Shown: positions 1 through 6,170 of the stretch, one piece after another
Layout: each line of letters begins with the position of its first letter
How positions within the stretch are numbered: the stretch's first letter is position 1
Source of the DNA: Clostridia bacterium
Lineage (GTDB): Bacteria; Bacillota; Clostridia; Oscillospirales; CAG-272
Reading direction: 5' to 3'
Assembly: GCA_900754175.1 (NCBI GenBank)
Contig: CAAEBS010000150.1
Span: 1 to 9,916, forward strand
DNA length: 9,916 bases
Notes under the pieces: model-generated
The model's input: the letters and a program-made list of their open reading frames with translations, nothing else
The model's database searches: none
Told to the model about the DNA's origin: nothing
Position numbers and translations under genes: made by a program

Positions 1-12
1 ACTATAAAATTA

Positions 13-21
13 TGATAAAAT
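13..21 (+). promoter_or_regulatory. Extended -10 promoter element for the first gene
   Basis: The bases TG-A-TAAAAT form an extended -10 element. It matches the element in front of the tRNA gene further right, which also has TG one base before TAAAAT. A -35 box would lie just outside the window. Transcription would then start near position 28, so the ATG at 12 could not be translated. This supports the ATG at 51 as the start of the first gene. Confidence 0.5.
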
Positions 22-50
22 ATTTTCAGACTTCACGTTCAGGGGGTACT

Positions 51-320
51 ATGCGTTATCAGTACCGATTTTTGCTTCTTGACACCGACCGCAATCTGAC
101 CCTGCTTTTCGGTTACAGACTTGCCCTTTCCCCGGCGGAGACCGCTCTGGTAAAGGCTTTGCTGACTGAAGGCTCCGCCGGTGTGCACACGGTAGCCGGT
201 ATTCCTGACCGTTCCCTGCCGGTCCACGTCTGCTCGGTCAACCGGAAAGCGGCAGAGATCGGCGGCAGACGGCTGATTGCATACCGTGACGGCGCTTACC
301 GCCTGAACCCGATGATGTAG
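51..320 (+). CDS. Small free-standing winged-helix (OmpR C-terminal-like) protein
   Basis: This is an 89-residue protein starting at the ATG at 51, which has the purine-rich stretch AGGGGGT four bases upstream. An in-frame ATG at 12 lies inside the probable promoter and is rejected. The order of elements matches the DNA-binding domain of OmpR/PhoB response regulators: an N-terminal strand region (FLLLDTDRN), LSPAETALVKALL as the first helix, VHVCSVNRKAAEI where the recognition helix sits (compare VDVHISNLRRKL), and a closing RDGAYRLN hairpin (compare GVGYRL). There is no receiver domain, so any activity is not controlled by phosphorylation in the usual way. It may regulate the following genes, which are 49 bases downstream, but nothing in the sequence proves this. 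The family call is from pattern recognition only; the target and physiological role are unknown. Confidence 0.6.
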   Translation: MRYQYRFLLLDTDRNLTLLFGYRLALSPAETALVKALLTEGSAGVHTVAGIPDRSLPVHVCSVNRKAAEIGGRRLIAYRDGAYRLNPMM

Positions 321-338
321 CTGTTGTTTTTTTTGAAT

Positions 339-358
339 TCTGCCGTTTTTGCGGCAGA
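339..358 (+). other. Hairpin abutting the ribosome binding site of the EEP gene
   Basis: TCTGCCG (339-345) and CGGCAGA (352-358) form a perfect 7-bp stem with a 6-base loop. A run of eight T lies before it (327-334) rather than after it, so it is not a normal intrinsic terminator for + strand transcription. The 3' arm touches the GAAAGGA ribosome binding site of the next gene. It could influence translation or mRNA processing between the first gene and the EEP gene. Function is inferred from position only. Confidence 0.4.
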
Positions 359-369
359 GAAAGGATAAA

Positions 370-1449
370 ATGAGAATTCTGAAAGGAATCCTGAAAATCT
401 TTTTCCTGCTTCTGATCCTGCTTCTGGTAGCGTCGCTCGCCTACCTTGTCTATTTCATGGCAGGCTCACGGCGTGAGGAGGATGAAAAAACGCTGGACGT
501 CGCATACTGCAACGACCGGATCCTGCCGGTGGGCGGAGAATATTCGGTGCTCTCCTGGAACGCCGGCTTCGGCGCCTACGGTCCGGACTTTTCTTTCTTC
601 ATGGAGGGTGGAACCTCCTCCCGGGCGGAATCTGCCGAAGTAATCCGGAACCACATGGCAGGCATGATCGAAACGATACAGGGGCTGGACCCTGACTTTC
701 TGCTGATGCAGGAGATCGACACCGACGCCGACCGGAGCTGGCACGTAGACGAAAGCTATCTGCTCATCCGTGCGCTGGAGGGCTACTCCTCCACCTTTGC
801 CACAAACTACAATTCTCCCTATGTGATCTATCCCTTTGCCTCGCCCATGGGCAAAGCCCACTCCGGCATCATGACCTTTTCCAAATACTGCATGGAAAAC
901 TCCGCAAGATATTCCCTGCCAGTGGAAAAAGGCTTTTCCCGCTATTTCGACCTTGACCGTTGCTACACCGTTTCCAAGGTTAAAACCGACGCCGGAAACT
1001 ATCTGTGCGTGTTCAACGTCCACCTCTCCGCCTACACCAGGGACGGCACGGTGACCAACGAACAGATCCGGGTGCTGAGCGAGCACATCTGCCGGGAATA
1101 TGACGCCGGCAACTACGTGATCTGCGGCGGCGACTTCAACAAAAATCTGATCGGTTCCCTTTCCGACCTGTTCGGCAATCAGGATAAGGAAGCGCCGATA
1201 TGGACAACCGATTTTCCGAAAGATCTTCTGGACGACAAAATCTCGCTGGTGGCTCCGTTTGACGAAAACGATCCCCTGCCGTCGGTACGAAACGCCGACA
1301 AACCCTACTCCTCCGGTGAAAATTATCTGGCGCTGGTGGACGGCTTTCTGGTCAGCTCCAACGTAAAAGTGACCCGGACCGAGGTGGTGAACACCGGGTT
1401 CGCCTACTCCGACCACAATCCCGTGGTCATGAGGTTCATACTGCAATGA
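370..1449 (+). CDS. Membrane-anchored endonuclease/exonuclease/phosphatase (EEP) family protein
   Basis: This 359-residue protein starts at ATG 370, preceded by GAAAGGA at a good distance; an upstream in-frame TTG at 349 has no ribosome site and is rejected. Residues about 7-30 form one long hydrophobic segment after a basic start, so the protein is probably anchored in the membrane with the catalytic domain outside. The rest carries the motifs of the EEP fold (DNase I, exonuclease III, sphingomyelinase and inositol phosphatase relatives): SWNAG (N64), LLMQEID (metal-binding E115), NVHLSAY (H218), GGDFN (D255, N257) and YSDHNP (D348, H349). All expected catalytic residues are present, so it is probably an active Mg2+-dependent phosphodiesterase or phosphatase. 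The substrate (nucleic acid, phospholipid or sugar phosphate) cannot be read from the sequence. Its stop overlaps the queH start by 4 bases, indicating co-transcription and translational coupling, although no functional link to queuosine is obvious. Confidence 0.88.
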   Translation: MRILKGILKIFFLLLILLLVASLAYLVYFMAGSRREEDEKTLDVAYCNDRILPVGGEYSVLSWNAGFGAYGPDFSFFMEGGTSSRAESAEVIRNHMAGMIETIQGLDPDFLLMQEIDTDADRSWHVDESYLLIRALEGYSSTFATNYNSPYVIYPFASPMGKAHSGIMTFSKYCMENSARYSLPVEKGFSRYFDLDRCYTVSKVKTDAGNYLCVFNVHLSAYTRDGTVTNEQIRVLSEHICREYDAGNYVICGGDFNKNLIGSLSDLFGNQDKEAPIWTTDFPKDLLDDKISLVAPFDENDPLPSVRNADKPYSSGENYLALVDGFLVSSNVKVTRTEVVNTGFAYSDHNPVVMRFILQ

Positions 1450-2108
1450 GCGACGGGCGGAAAAATTATCAGAAATTGCTTGACGACACCCTGCAAAAGC
1501 TGAAAAAGGAGGGGCAGCGCCCCCGGCTTCTGCTCCACGCCTGCTGTGCCCCGTGCTCCAGCTACGTGCTGGAATATCTGACGGAATATTTCGATATCAC
1601 CCTGTTTTTCTACAACCCAAACATTTCGCCCGAGAAGGAATACCGCTTCCGCCACGAGGAGCTTTGCCGGCTGGTGAGCGAGATGAAGCTTCCCGGGGGC
1701 GTATCGGTCGTGTGCGGTTCCTACGACACCGGGCGCTTTGAGGAGATCAGCCGTGGGCTGGAGGACCTGCCGGAGGGAGGAAGCCGCTGTATGGCGTGCT
1801 ACCGGCTCCGCCTGCGGGAGACCGCCAGAGTGGCGGCGGAGGGGGGATACGATTTCTTCTGCACCACCCTCTCTATCAGCCCTTACAAAAATGCCGCATG
1901 GCTCAACACCATCGGTGAGGAGGAGGGGGCGGCGGCTGGCGTTCCCTGGCTCTTTTCGGATTTCAAAAAGCGGGGCGGCTACAAGCGCTCCTGCGAACTT
2001 TCAGAGACATACGGACTGTACCGCCAGAACTACTGCGGCTGTATCTGGTCCAAGCGCCAGCGGGAAGCCCACGACCGGCTTTGCACCGGCGATAACCCCG
2101 CAAAATAA
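1446..2108 (+). CDS. queH: Epoxyqueuosine reductase QueH
   Basis: This 220-residue protein belongs to the QueH (DUF208) family. QueH reduces epoxyqueuosine to queuosine at the wobble base of tRNAs with GUN anticodons and replaces the unrelated, cobalamin-dependent QueG. The family signatures are all visible: HACCAPCSSY at residues 31-40 (C33, C34, C37), RCMACYRLR (C115, C118), TLSISPYKN at 141-149, FKKRGGYKRSCELS, and YCGCIWS (C197, C199). In the characterised family, paired cysteines of the first two motifs hold a [4Fe-4S] cluster and the CGC pair is redox active. The length is typical. The start overlaps the upstream gene as ATGA, so translation is probably coupled. The stop codon is followed at once by a strong hairpin terminator, making this the last gene of its unit. 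No queC, queD, queE, queF or tgt is in the window, so the organism may make or salvage precursors elsewhere. Confidence 0.95.
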   Translation: MSDGRKNYQKLLDDTLQKLKKEGQRPRLLLHACCAPCSSYVLEYLTEYFDITLFFYNPNISPEKEYRFRHEELCRLVSEMKLPGGVSVVCGSYDTGRFEEISRGLEDLPEGGSRCMACYRLRLRETARVAAEGGYDFFCTTLSISPYKNAAWLNTIGEEEGAAAGVPWLFSDFKKRGGYKRSCELSETYGLYRQNYCGCIWSKRQREAHDRLCTGDNPAK

Positions 2109-2144
2109 AAAACGGCACAAGTGCGCCTGCATTTGTGCCGTTTT
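2109..2144 (+). terminator. Intrinsic terminator after queH
   Basis: CGGCACAA (2113-2120) pairs with TTGTGCCG (2133-2140). The stem extends inward through GTGC/GCAT (one G-T pair) to a GCCT loop, and outward through AAAA/TTTT. The T tail follows immediately. Because the stem is flanked by A on one side and T on the other, it could work in both directions. It begins at the base after the queH stop codon and ends only two bases before the -35 box of the ktrB promoter, insulating the two units. Confidence 0.9.
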
Positions 2145-2146
2145 CC

Positions 2147-2175
2147 TTGACAAACTTCAAAATATCTGCTATAAT
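2147..2175 (+). promoter_or_regulatory. Consensus sigma-A promoter for ktrB-ktrA
   Basis: TTGACA (2147-2152) and TATAAT (2170-2175) are both exact consensus hexamers separated by an ideal 17-base spacer. Transcription would begin near 2182. This leaves a leader of about 60 bases before ktrB and rules out the in-frame ATG at 2174 as a start. Such a perfect match predicts strong basal transcription unless the leader RNA limits it. Confidence 0.9.
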
Positions 2176-2188
2176 GGTTTCGGTTGAA

Positions 2189-2219
2189 AAGAGCGGAATC
2201 CCACTGCGGTTCCGCTTTT
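2189..2219 (+). other. Hairpin at the 5' end of the ktrB leader
   Basis: AGCGGAA (2192-2198) pairs exactly with TTCCGCT (2210-2216). With G-T pairs the helix extends to about 12 bp (2189-2200 with 2208-2219) around a 7-base loop. The 3' arm ends in TTTT, so the structure resembles a weak terminator or a 5'-end stabilising stem. It starts within about 10 bases of the predicted transcription start and ends about 10 bases before the AAGGAGGA ribosome site. The leader is too short for the c-di-AMP (ydaO/yuaA) riboswitch that controls ktr genes in Bacillus. Confidence 0.5.
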
Positions 2220-2242
2220 CCGTGCAACAAGGAGGAATTCCA

Positions 2243-3607
2243 TTGAAAACCCATACGATACGCAAACATCTCGGTTCCACCCAGATCATAGCGCTTGGCT
2301 TTCTCGCCATTATTTTTATCGGGACCTTTCTCCTGATGCTCCCCATATCTTCTGCGGACGGAACGCCGACGTCCTTTCTGGACTCCTGCTTCACCTCGGT
2401 CAGCGCCTCCTGCGTGACCGGTCTTATCGTGCAGGACACCGCCACACACTGGAGCACCTTCGGTCACGTGGTCATTCTTTTTCTGATCCAGGTGGGGGGA
2501 CTGGGCTTCATGACCATGGCAATCCTGATGTCCCTGCTCATGCGCCGCTCTATCACCCCCAAGGAAAGAATGCTTCTGGCAATGTCCTACAACGTGGACA
2601 GTTATGACAGCATCGTCGTGCTGGTCCGCCGCATTGCAACCGGAACCCTCGCCATTGAGGGCATCGGCGCCGTGATCCTCGCTTTCCGTTTCGTGCCGGA
2701 TTTCGGTTGGGGCAACGGCATTTTCAAGAGCGTCTTTCACTCGGTTTCCGCTTTCTGCAACGCCGGATTTGATATCGTCGGCGTGGGAAATCCGGAAATT
2801 ACTTCCCTTTCCTATTACATGACCGACCCGCTGATCAACCTGACGCTGGCGCTCCTTATCATCATCGGCGGCATCGGATTTCTCGTGTGGAGCGACCTTG
2901 TGAACTTTGCCAAGGGCGGTCGGCACCTGTCGGTCTACTCCCGTATCGTCCTGATTATCACCGGTTGCCTTTTGCTGGTGGGAACGGTGTTCTTCGCCGT
3001 CTTTGAATGGAAAAACCCCGCCACCCTTGGCTCGGTTTCTTCCCCGTTCGGCAAGCTGCTGGTTTCTTTCTTCCAGTCCTCCACCTGGCGTACCGCCGGT
3101 TTTGCCACCATGAACAACGGCGACTTTACCCAGAACTCGCAGGTCCTCGGCGTTCTGCTGATGTTTATCGGCGGCGCCTCCGGCTCCACGGCGGGCGGTA
3201 TCAAGGTCGGCACTTTCGGCATTTTCATCGTGACGGTTTTCTGCGTCACGGTCGGAAAAAAGCAGACCGTCATTCTCGGGCGGAACATCTCCGAGAACAG
3301 CTTTGTCAGAGCCGCTTCGGTCATCTGCGTACAACTGGTCTGCCTGCTCGCCGGCGTGCTGATTATCAACGCCATGACGCCCGAAAATATTATGGACGTG
3401 CTCTATGAAGCCACCTCCGCTATCAGCACGGTGGGCGTTACCACCGGTATCACCGGCGGATTGCCGGCAGGTGCCAAGGTGGTGCTGATGTTTATGATGT
3501 ATTTCGGGCGGGTCGGCGTGCTGACAATCACCTATGCGCTGATGAACCGCCAGGGAGCATTTTCTCCCAACGTGCGCTACCCGGACGCCAAAATGCCGGT
3601 AGGTTGA
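2243..3607 (+). CDS. ktrB: Ktr/Trk-type potassium uptake channel subunit KtrB
   Basis: This is a 454-residue integral membrane protein of the TrkH/KtrB superfamily, which takes up K+ (often Na+-assisted) across the cytoplasmic membrane. The start is TTG at 2243, with a full AAGGAGGA six bases upstream (2229-2236); no ATG lies suitably in the leader. The four pore repeats are visible with their filter glycines: SCVTGL (G60), FCNAGFD (G175), WRTAGFA (G286) and STVGVTT (G398). The stretch IGGASGSTAGGIK (309-321) is the intramembrane gate region of the third repeat. Multiple hydrophobic helices fill the rest, and the length is normal for KtrB and shorter than Gram-negative TrkH. It is followed 32 bases later by ktrA, its regulatory partner. 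The gene order channel-then-ring is seen in other Clostridia, while Bacillus ktrAB has the opposite order. KtrB is preferred to TrkH because of size and the single-RCK partner. Confidence 0.93.
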   Translation: MKTHTIRKHLGSTQIIALGFLAIIFIGTFLLMLPISSADGTPTSFLDSCFTSVSASCVTGLIVQDTATHWSTFGHVVILFLIQVGGLGFMTMAILMSLLMRRSITPKERMLLAMSYNVDSYDSIVVLVRRIATGTLAIEGIGAVILAFRFVPDFGWGNGIFKSVFHSVSAFCNAGFDIVGVGNPEITSLSYYMTDPLINLTLALLIIIGGIGFLVWSDLVNFAKGGRHLSVYSRIVLIITGCLLLVGTVFFAVFEWKNPATLGSVSSPFGKLLVSFFQSSTWRTAGFATMNNGDFTQNSQVLGVLLMFIGGASGSTAGGIKVGTFGIFIVTVFCVTVGKKQTVILGRNISENSFVRAASVICVQLVCLLAGVLIINAMTPENIMDVLYEATSAISTVGVTTGITGGLPAGAKVVLMFMMYFGRVGVLTITYALMNRQGAFSPNVRYPDAKMPVG

Positions 3608-3639
3608 TCTTACAGATAAAGAAAAGAGGTACATAGATT

Positions 3640-4293
3640 ATGAAAAGCTTTTGCGTTATCGGTCTTGGAAAATTCGGTCTTTCCCTTGCGGAAAACCTGG
3701 CAAAGGAGGGCAAGCAGGTCCTTGCAATCGACACCGACGCCGATAAGATCAACGCCATCGCCGATTTCGTCACCCATGCGGTCATCGGCGACCCCACCAA
3801 CGAAGCCGTGCTCCGGGAAGCAGGCGTGCGGGACTATGACTGCGCCGTAATCTGCATGGCGTCCAATATCAACGACAACATCCTGCTGACCATTATGCTC
3901 AAAGAGCTTGGCGTCAAACGTGTCGTCACCCGTGCCATCAATGAGGGACACCGGAAAGTGCTGGAGCGCATCGGCGCAGATATCATCGTGTTCCCCGAAA
4001 AGGACATGGGCGAAAAGCTGGCTTTCAAGCTGAGCCACGCCAGCGTAACCGAATTCATCGAGTTCCACGGCTATCGGATCGTGGAAATCCGGGTGCCCGA
4101 CTCCTGGAACGGCAAAAACCTGATCGAGCTGGAAATCCGCCGTAAATACGGCGTTACCGTCCTTGCCGTCAACGATGCAGGCGGAAGCGTTACCGTCTCC
4201 CCGATGCCGACCCGCCCCTTTGAAAACGGTGACCTCATCTCCGTCATCGGAACCGAAAAAGACATCGACAAGCTGATCACACAGCTTGGCTGA
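3640..4293 (+). CDS. ktrA: Potassium channel gating ring subunit KtrA (RCK domain protein)
   Basis: This 217-residue cytoplasmic protein forms the ligand-binding ring under KtrB. It starts at ATG 3640 with AGAGG about ten bases upstream. Residues 1 to about 120 are an RCK-N (Rossmann) domain: VIGLGKFGLSLA with the GxGxxG turn at 8-13, an acidic residue ending the second strand (D31), then VIGDPTNE and VTRAINEGH. In the family this domain binds ATP or ADP. Residues from about 135 are an RCK-C domain (SVTEFIEFHGYRIVEI, then FENGDLISVIGTE), the domain that binds c-di-AMP in characterised Firmicute KtrA proteins. The single RCK-N plus RCK-C layout distinguishes it from the doubled Gram-negative TrkA. 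The gene shares the ktrB promoter and ends about 55 bases before a strong terminator. Confidence 0.94.
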   Translation: MKSFCVIGLGKFGLSLAENLAKEGKQVLAIDTDADKINAIADFVTHAVIGDPTNEAVLREAGVRDYDCAVICMASNINDNILLTIMLKELGVKRVVTRAINEGHRKVLERIGADIIVFPEKDMGEKLAFKLSHASVTEFIEFHGYRIVEIRVPDSWNGKNLIELEIRRKYGVTVLAVNDAGGSVTVSPMPTRPFENGDLISVIGTEKDIDKLITQLG

Positions 4294-4347
4294 TTCCCAA
4301 GAACCTGTTCCTGCATCTTCTCTCCGTAGATTTCCTATAAACCCAAA

Positions 4348-4395
4348 GACCGTTTTCTGTGCGGAGTACCGTACAGAAAACGGTCAATTTTGTTT
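4348..4395 (+). terminator. Terminator after ktrA, probably shared with the convergent regulator
   Basis: GACCGTTTTCTGT (4348-4360) pairs perfectly with ACAGAAAACGGTC (4373-4385). The stem continues inward by four more pairs (one G-T) to an AGTA loop, giving about 17 bp. AATTTTGTTT follows on the + strand as the U tract. On the minus strand the hairpin begins nine bases after the stop of the XRE regulator, with a weaker T-rich tail, so it likely ends both convergent transcripts. Confidence 0.88.
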
Positions 4396-5557
4396 AAGAA
4401 TATAAATCCAGCTTTGCGGCACATTCCTGAAATTTACGATTTTCCGTCATCCACTTACCGGCTTCCTCCCCTGCCCACCGATAACACCAACCGGGCGTGT
4501 GCCGGGCAAAAAACAGAATATCGGACATCACACGTTCATCAGCTCCTCGCTGCTTTGCCCATAAGATCATCTCTGTTGCGACAACAATTGCTTTTTCCGC
4601 ATATTCCAAAGCTCCCTCTCTGTCGCCACACGCCAGAAGATAATTGCTTCGTGCCGTAAAAGACGTAATCCGGTAGCAATACGGATTTTTCTCATATCCG
4701 TTTACTGTAAGTTCAACTTTGTCCCCGTACAACCGGATCAGATTTTCCGACACCGCCTCCATATCCTCCCACGCACCAAGCACCGTTTCCTGCGCCGCAT
4801 CAGGAATTTCAGAAAGCGCCTTTGCCCGCCAGAATAATGCGTTTCCATAGGCAAATATAAGCTGTTGACAAGCGTTTTCGGCTCTTTGATATGCCTCTGC
4901 CTGCGCCCCTTTTTCCCGTGCTATGCGCCCGAGTACCTTTTCCCGGATGCCGCATACGTCCGGAAGCCGTGAAGCTATGCTCTCTGCTTCTTCCACACGG
5001 CTTTTCAATAACAACAGATCCACCAGACACTCCTCAGCGCCAATCTGCACCTCCGGTAGCGTGCAGTTGTCGCAAACCGAGCATAACCTCCTGTTACATT
5101 CCTCCCAAAGCTTTTCAAAACGCTCCACCGGAATATCAAACCTTTTCCTGATTTTTACCACCTGTAAATAATCCTTGATGGCAAACGCACATTGATATTG
5201 GATCTCATAGTCCAAAGGATACCGGTTCAGATACTCCTTGTATAGCTCATATGCCAGAATGTCCGCATTGTTCTCAGAGGAATTGACCGAACAGGTCGAA
5301 AAGATCCGATCTGCCTCACGCTTTAATTCTGCCCTGTCCGCCTTTTCATCGGTTCCCACGCCAAGCAGATAATCGGTGGAAACCGATAAAATTGCCGCTA
5401 ACGGAACAATCTGCGAAATGTCCGGCATGGTGTTGTCGCACTCCCAATTGGAGACAGATTGCACCGATACTCCGATGTGGTCGGCAACGTATGCCTGCGA
5501 CACCCCAACCTCCTTGCGGATCCTCTTTAACCGTTGCCCAAAACGATTTGTCATCAT
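4394..5557 (-). CDS. XRE-family transcriptional regulator with long helical (TPR-like) C-terminal region
   Basis: This 387-residue minus-strand protein starts at one of two adjacent ATG codons (5557 or 5554), preceded by AAGGAGAA. A TTG at 5587 lies upstream of that ribosome site and is rejected. Residues about 5-66 are a classic Cro/C1-type helix-turn-helix: RLKRIRKEVGVSQAYVADH, then VSVQSVSNWE as recognition helix, a PDI turn, and the LAAILSVSTDYLLG end seen across clostridial XRE proteins. From about residue 85 the protein is mostly amphipathic helix with TPR-like stretches (ELYKEYLNRYP, GDREGALEYAEKAI) and a cysteine cluster CSVCDNC. Relatives of this form often sense a peptide or protein partner through the C-terminal part, but no ligand can be named here. 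The gene is monocistronic with its own promoter and is divergent from the tRNA gene. Target genes are unknown; autoregulation is plausible. Confidence 0.85.
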   Translation of the reverse strand: MMTNRFGQRLKRIRKEVGVSQAYVADHIGVSVQSVSNWECDNTMPDISQIVPLAAILSVSTDYLLGVGTDEKADRAELKREADRIFSTCSVNSSENNADILAYELYKEYLNRYPLDYEIQYQCAFAIKDYLQVVKIRKRFDIPVERFEKLWEECNRRLCSVCDNCTLPEVQIGAEECLVDLLLLKSRVEEAESIASRLPDVCGIREKVLGRIAREKGAQAEAYQRAENACQQLIFAYGNALFWRAKALSEIPDAAQETVLGAWEDMEAVSENLIRLYGDKVELTVNGYEKNPYCYRITSFTARSNYLLACGDREGALEYAEKAIVVATEMILWAKQRGADERVMSDILFFARHTPGWCYRWAGEEAGKWMTENRKFQECAAKLDLYS

Positions 5558-5605
5558 AAATTCTCCTTCATCATAAATGAAAAGCAAGCGCCTGCTTCTG
5601 AAATC

Positions 5606-5633
5606 ATTATATCAGATTTTCGCAATAAATCAA
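5606..5633 (-). promoter_or_regulatory. Promoter of the XRE regulator gene
   Basis: Read on the minus strand, TTGATT (5633-5628), a 16-base spacer and TATAAT (5611-5606) form a promoter. A TG one base before TATAAT adds an extended -10. The start of transcription would be near 5599, giving a leader of about 40 bases before the ATG at 5557. Confidence 0.75.
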
Positions 5634-5756
5634 TATACTCCACCGGGAATTCCATTCCCACACCCCTTATAGTGATACGCCAACCGCTCCGCACACCGAC
5701 CACCGCCCCCCTTGTCATCAAAAACGCAAAAATGTTGCAGAATTTTCAAAAAAGCC

Positions 5757-5785
5757 TTGACTTTCAAAATAAAATGTGATAAAAT
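5757..5785 (+). promoter_or_regulatory. Promoter of the tRNA-Pro gene
   Basis: TTGACT (5757-5762) and TAAAAT (5780-5785) are separated by 17 bases, with TG one base before the -10 hexamer. Transcription would start near 5792, about 11 bases before the mature tRNA 5' end. The upstream interval 5640-5756, between this promoter and that of the regulator, shows no coding potential or clear structure. Confidence 0.85.
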
Positions 5786-5802
5786 AATAAAGTCGTAAAA
5801 AT

Positions 5803-5878
5803 CTGGGTGTGGCGCAGTTGGTAGCGCGCTACCTTGGGGTGGTAGAGGCCGCAAGTTCAAGTCTTGTCACTCAGACCA
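5803..5878 (+). tRNA. tRNA-Pro (anticodon GGG)
   Basis: The full cloverleaf can be drawn. The acceptor stem is CTGGGTG (5803-5809) with CACTCAG (5868-5874, one G-T pair). The D arm is GCGC/GCGC around AGTTGGTA. The anticodon stem is CTACC/GGTAG around TTGGGGT, placing GGG at 5836-5838. The variable region has five bases, and the T arm is GCAAG/CTTGT around TTCAAGT. The discriminator A is followed by an encoded CCA (5876-5878). It reads the CCC/CCU proline codons. A tyrosine recombinase gene starts 293 bases downstream, which makes the 3' half of this tRNA the probable attachment site of the neighbouring element. Confidence 0.96.
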
Positions 5879-5899
5879 ACATTTCGTATGAAATGAACA

Positions 5900-5938
5900 A
5901 AAAATCGAGCCAAATCGTAAGATTCAGGCTCGATTTTT
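5900..5938 (+). terminator. Hairpin terminator downstream of tRNA-Pro
   Basis: AAAAATCGAGCC (5900-5911) pairs with GGCTCGATTTTT (5927-5938). Inside the loop AATC and GATT pair again around GTAA. The terminal T run and following TGTTT complete an intrinsic terminator for the tRNA transcript. If the element joined within the tRNA 3' end, this terminator belongs to the element rather than to the original chromosome. Confidence 0.88.
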
Positions 5939-5987
5939 GTTTATTATGCTACTGTCTATTCGCCTCTACCATTCCGAAAATGGTTTG

Positions 5988-6031
5988 GTGCATAGTTAGT
6001 GCATAGCCAGTGCAAGTAAATTGCAAGTTAA
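5988..6031 (+). repeat. Four tandem 11-bp near-repeats upstream of Int1
   Basis: Four consecutive 11-mers follow without spacing: GTGCATAGTTA, GTGCATAGCCA, GTGCAAGTAAA and TTGCAAGTTAA. All share TGCA at the same place, and the last two share TGCAAGT. Eleven bases is close to one helical turn, so the shared core lies on one face of the DNA. More TGCAA words occur nearby (about 6065, 6111 and 6123). Their position between the presumed attachment site and the integrase fits arm-type binding sites for a recombinase or excisionase. That role is inferred. Confidence 0.6.
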
Positions 6032-6170
6032 TCGTCGGCTTTTTCAAAAAAATCCGAACAATTATGCAAATCGCCCCCCACTGACAATGACAAAAAAACC
6101 GTCTTAATTCTGCAAAAATAATGCAATGGTGTACTGCTTGACAATCATTCTATTTTTTTAGGAGGCTGTT

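Noticed and set aside
327..334. Run of eight T as terminator tail of the first gene
   Set aside because: No stable stem precedes it; the hairpin at 339-358 lies after the T run instead.
466..1446. 326-codon open frame antisense to the EEP gene
   Set aside because: The sense strand has all EEP catalytic motifs and a ribosome site. The antisense frame has valine/histidine-rich low-meaning sequence and no start signal.
2176..2242. c-di-AMP (ydaO/yuaA) riboswitch before ktrB
   Set aside because: The leader is only about 60 bases with a single simple hairpin. The riboswitch needs well over 100 bases with several helices.
2030..3634. 534-codon open frame antisense to ktrB
   Set aside because: It mirrors the GC-rich codon pattern of ktrB, has a histidine/aspartate/glycine-rich composition with no recognisable family, and crosses the queH end, the terminator and the promoter. 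It is a shadow of the real gene.
5809..6006. 65-codon open frame running through the tRNA gene and its terminator
   Set aside because: It is a reading of tRNA and hairpin sequence with no ribosome binding site.
6138..6143. TTGACA just before Int1 as a -35 box
   Set aside because: At 16-18 bases downstream there is only the AGGAGG ribosome site, not a -10 hexamer. The TATTTT nearby is only 7 bases away.
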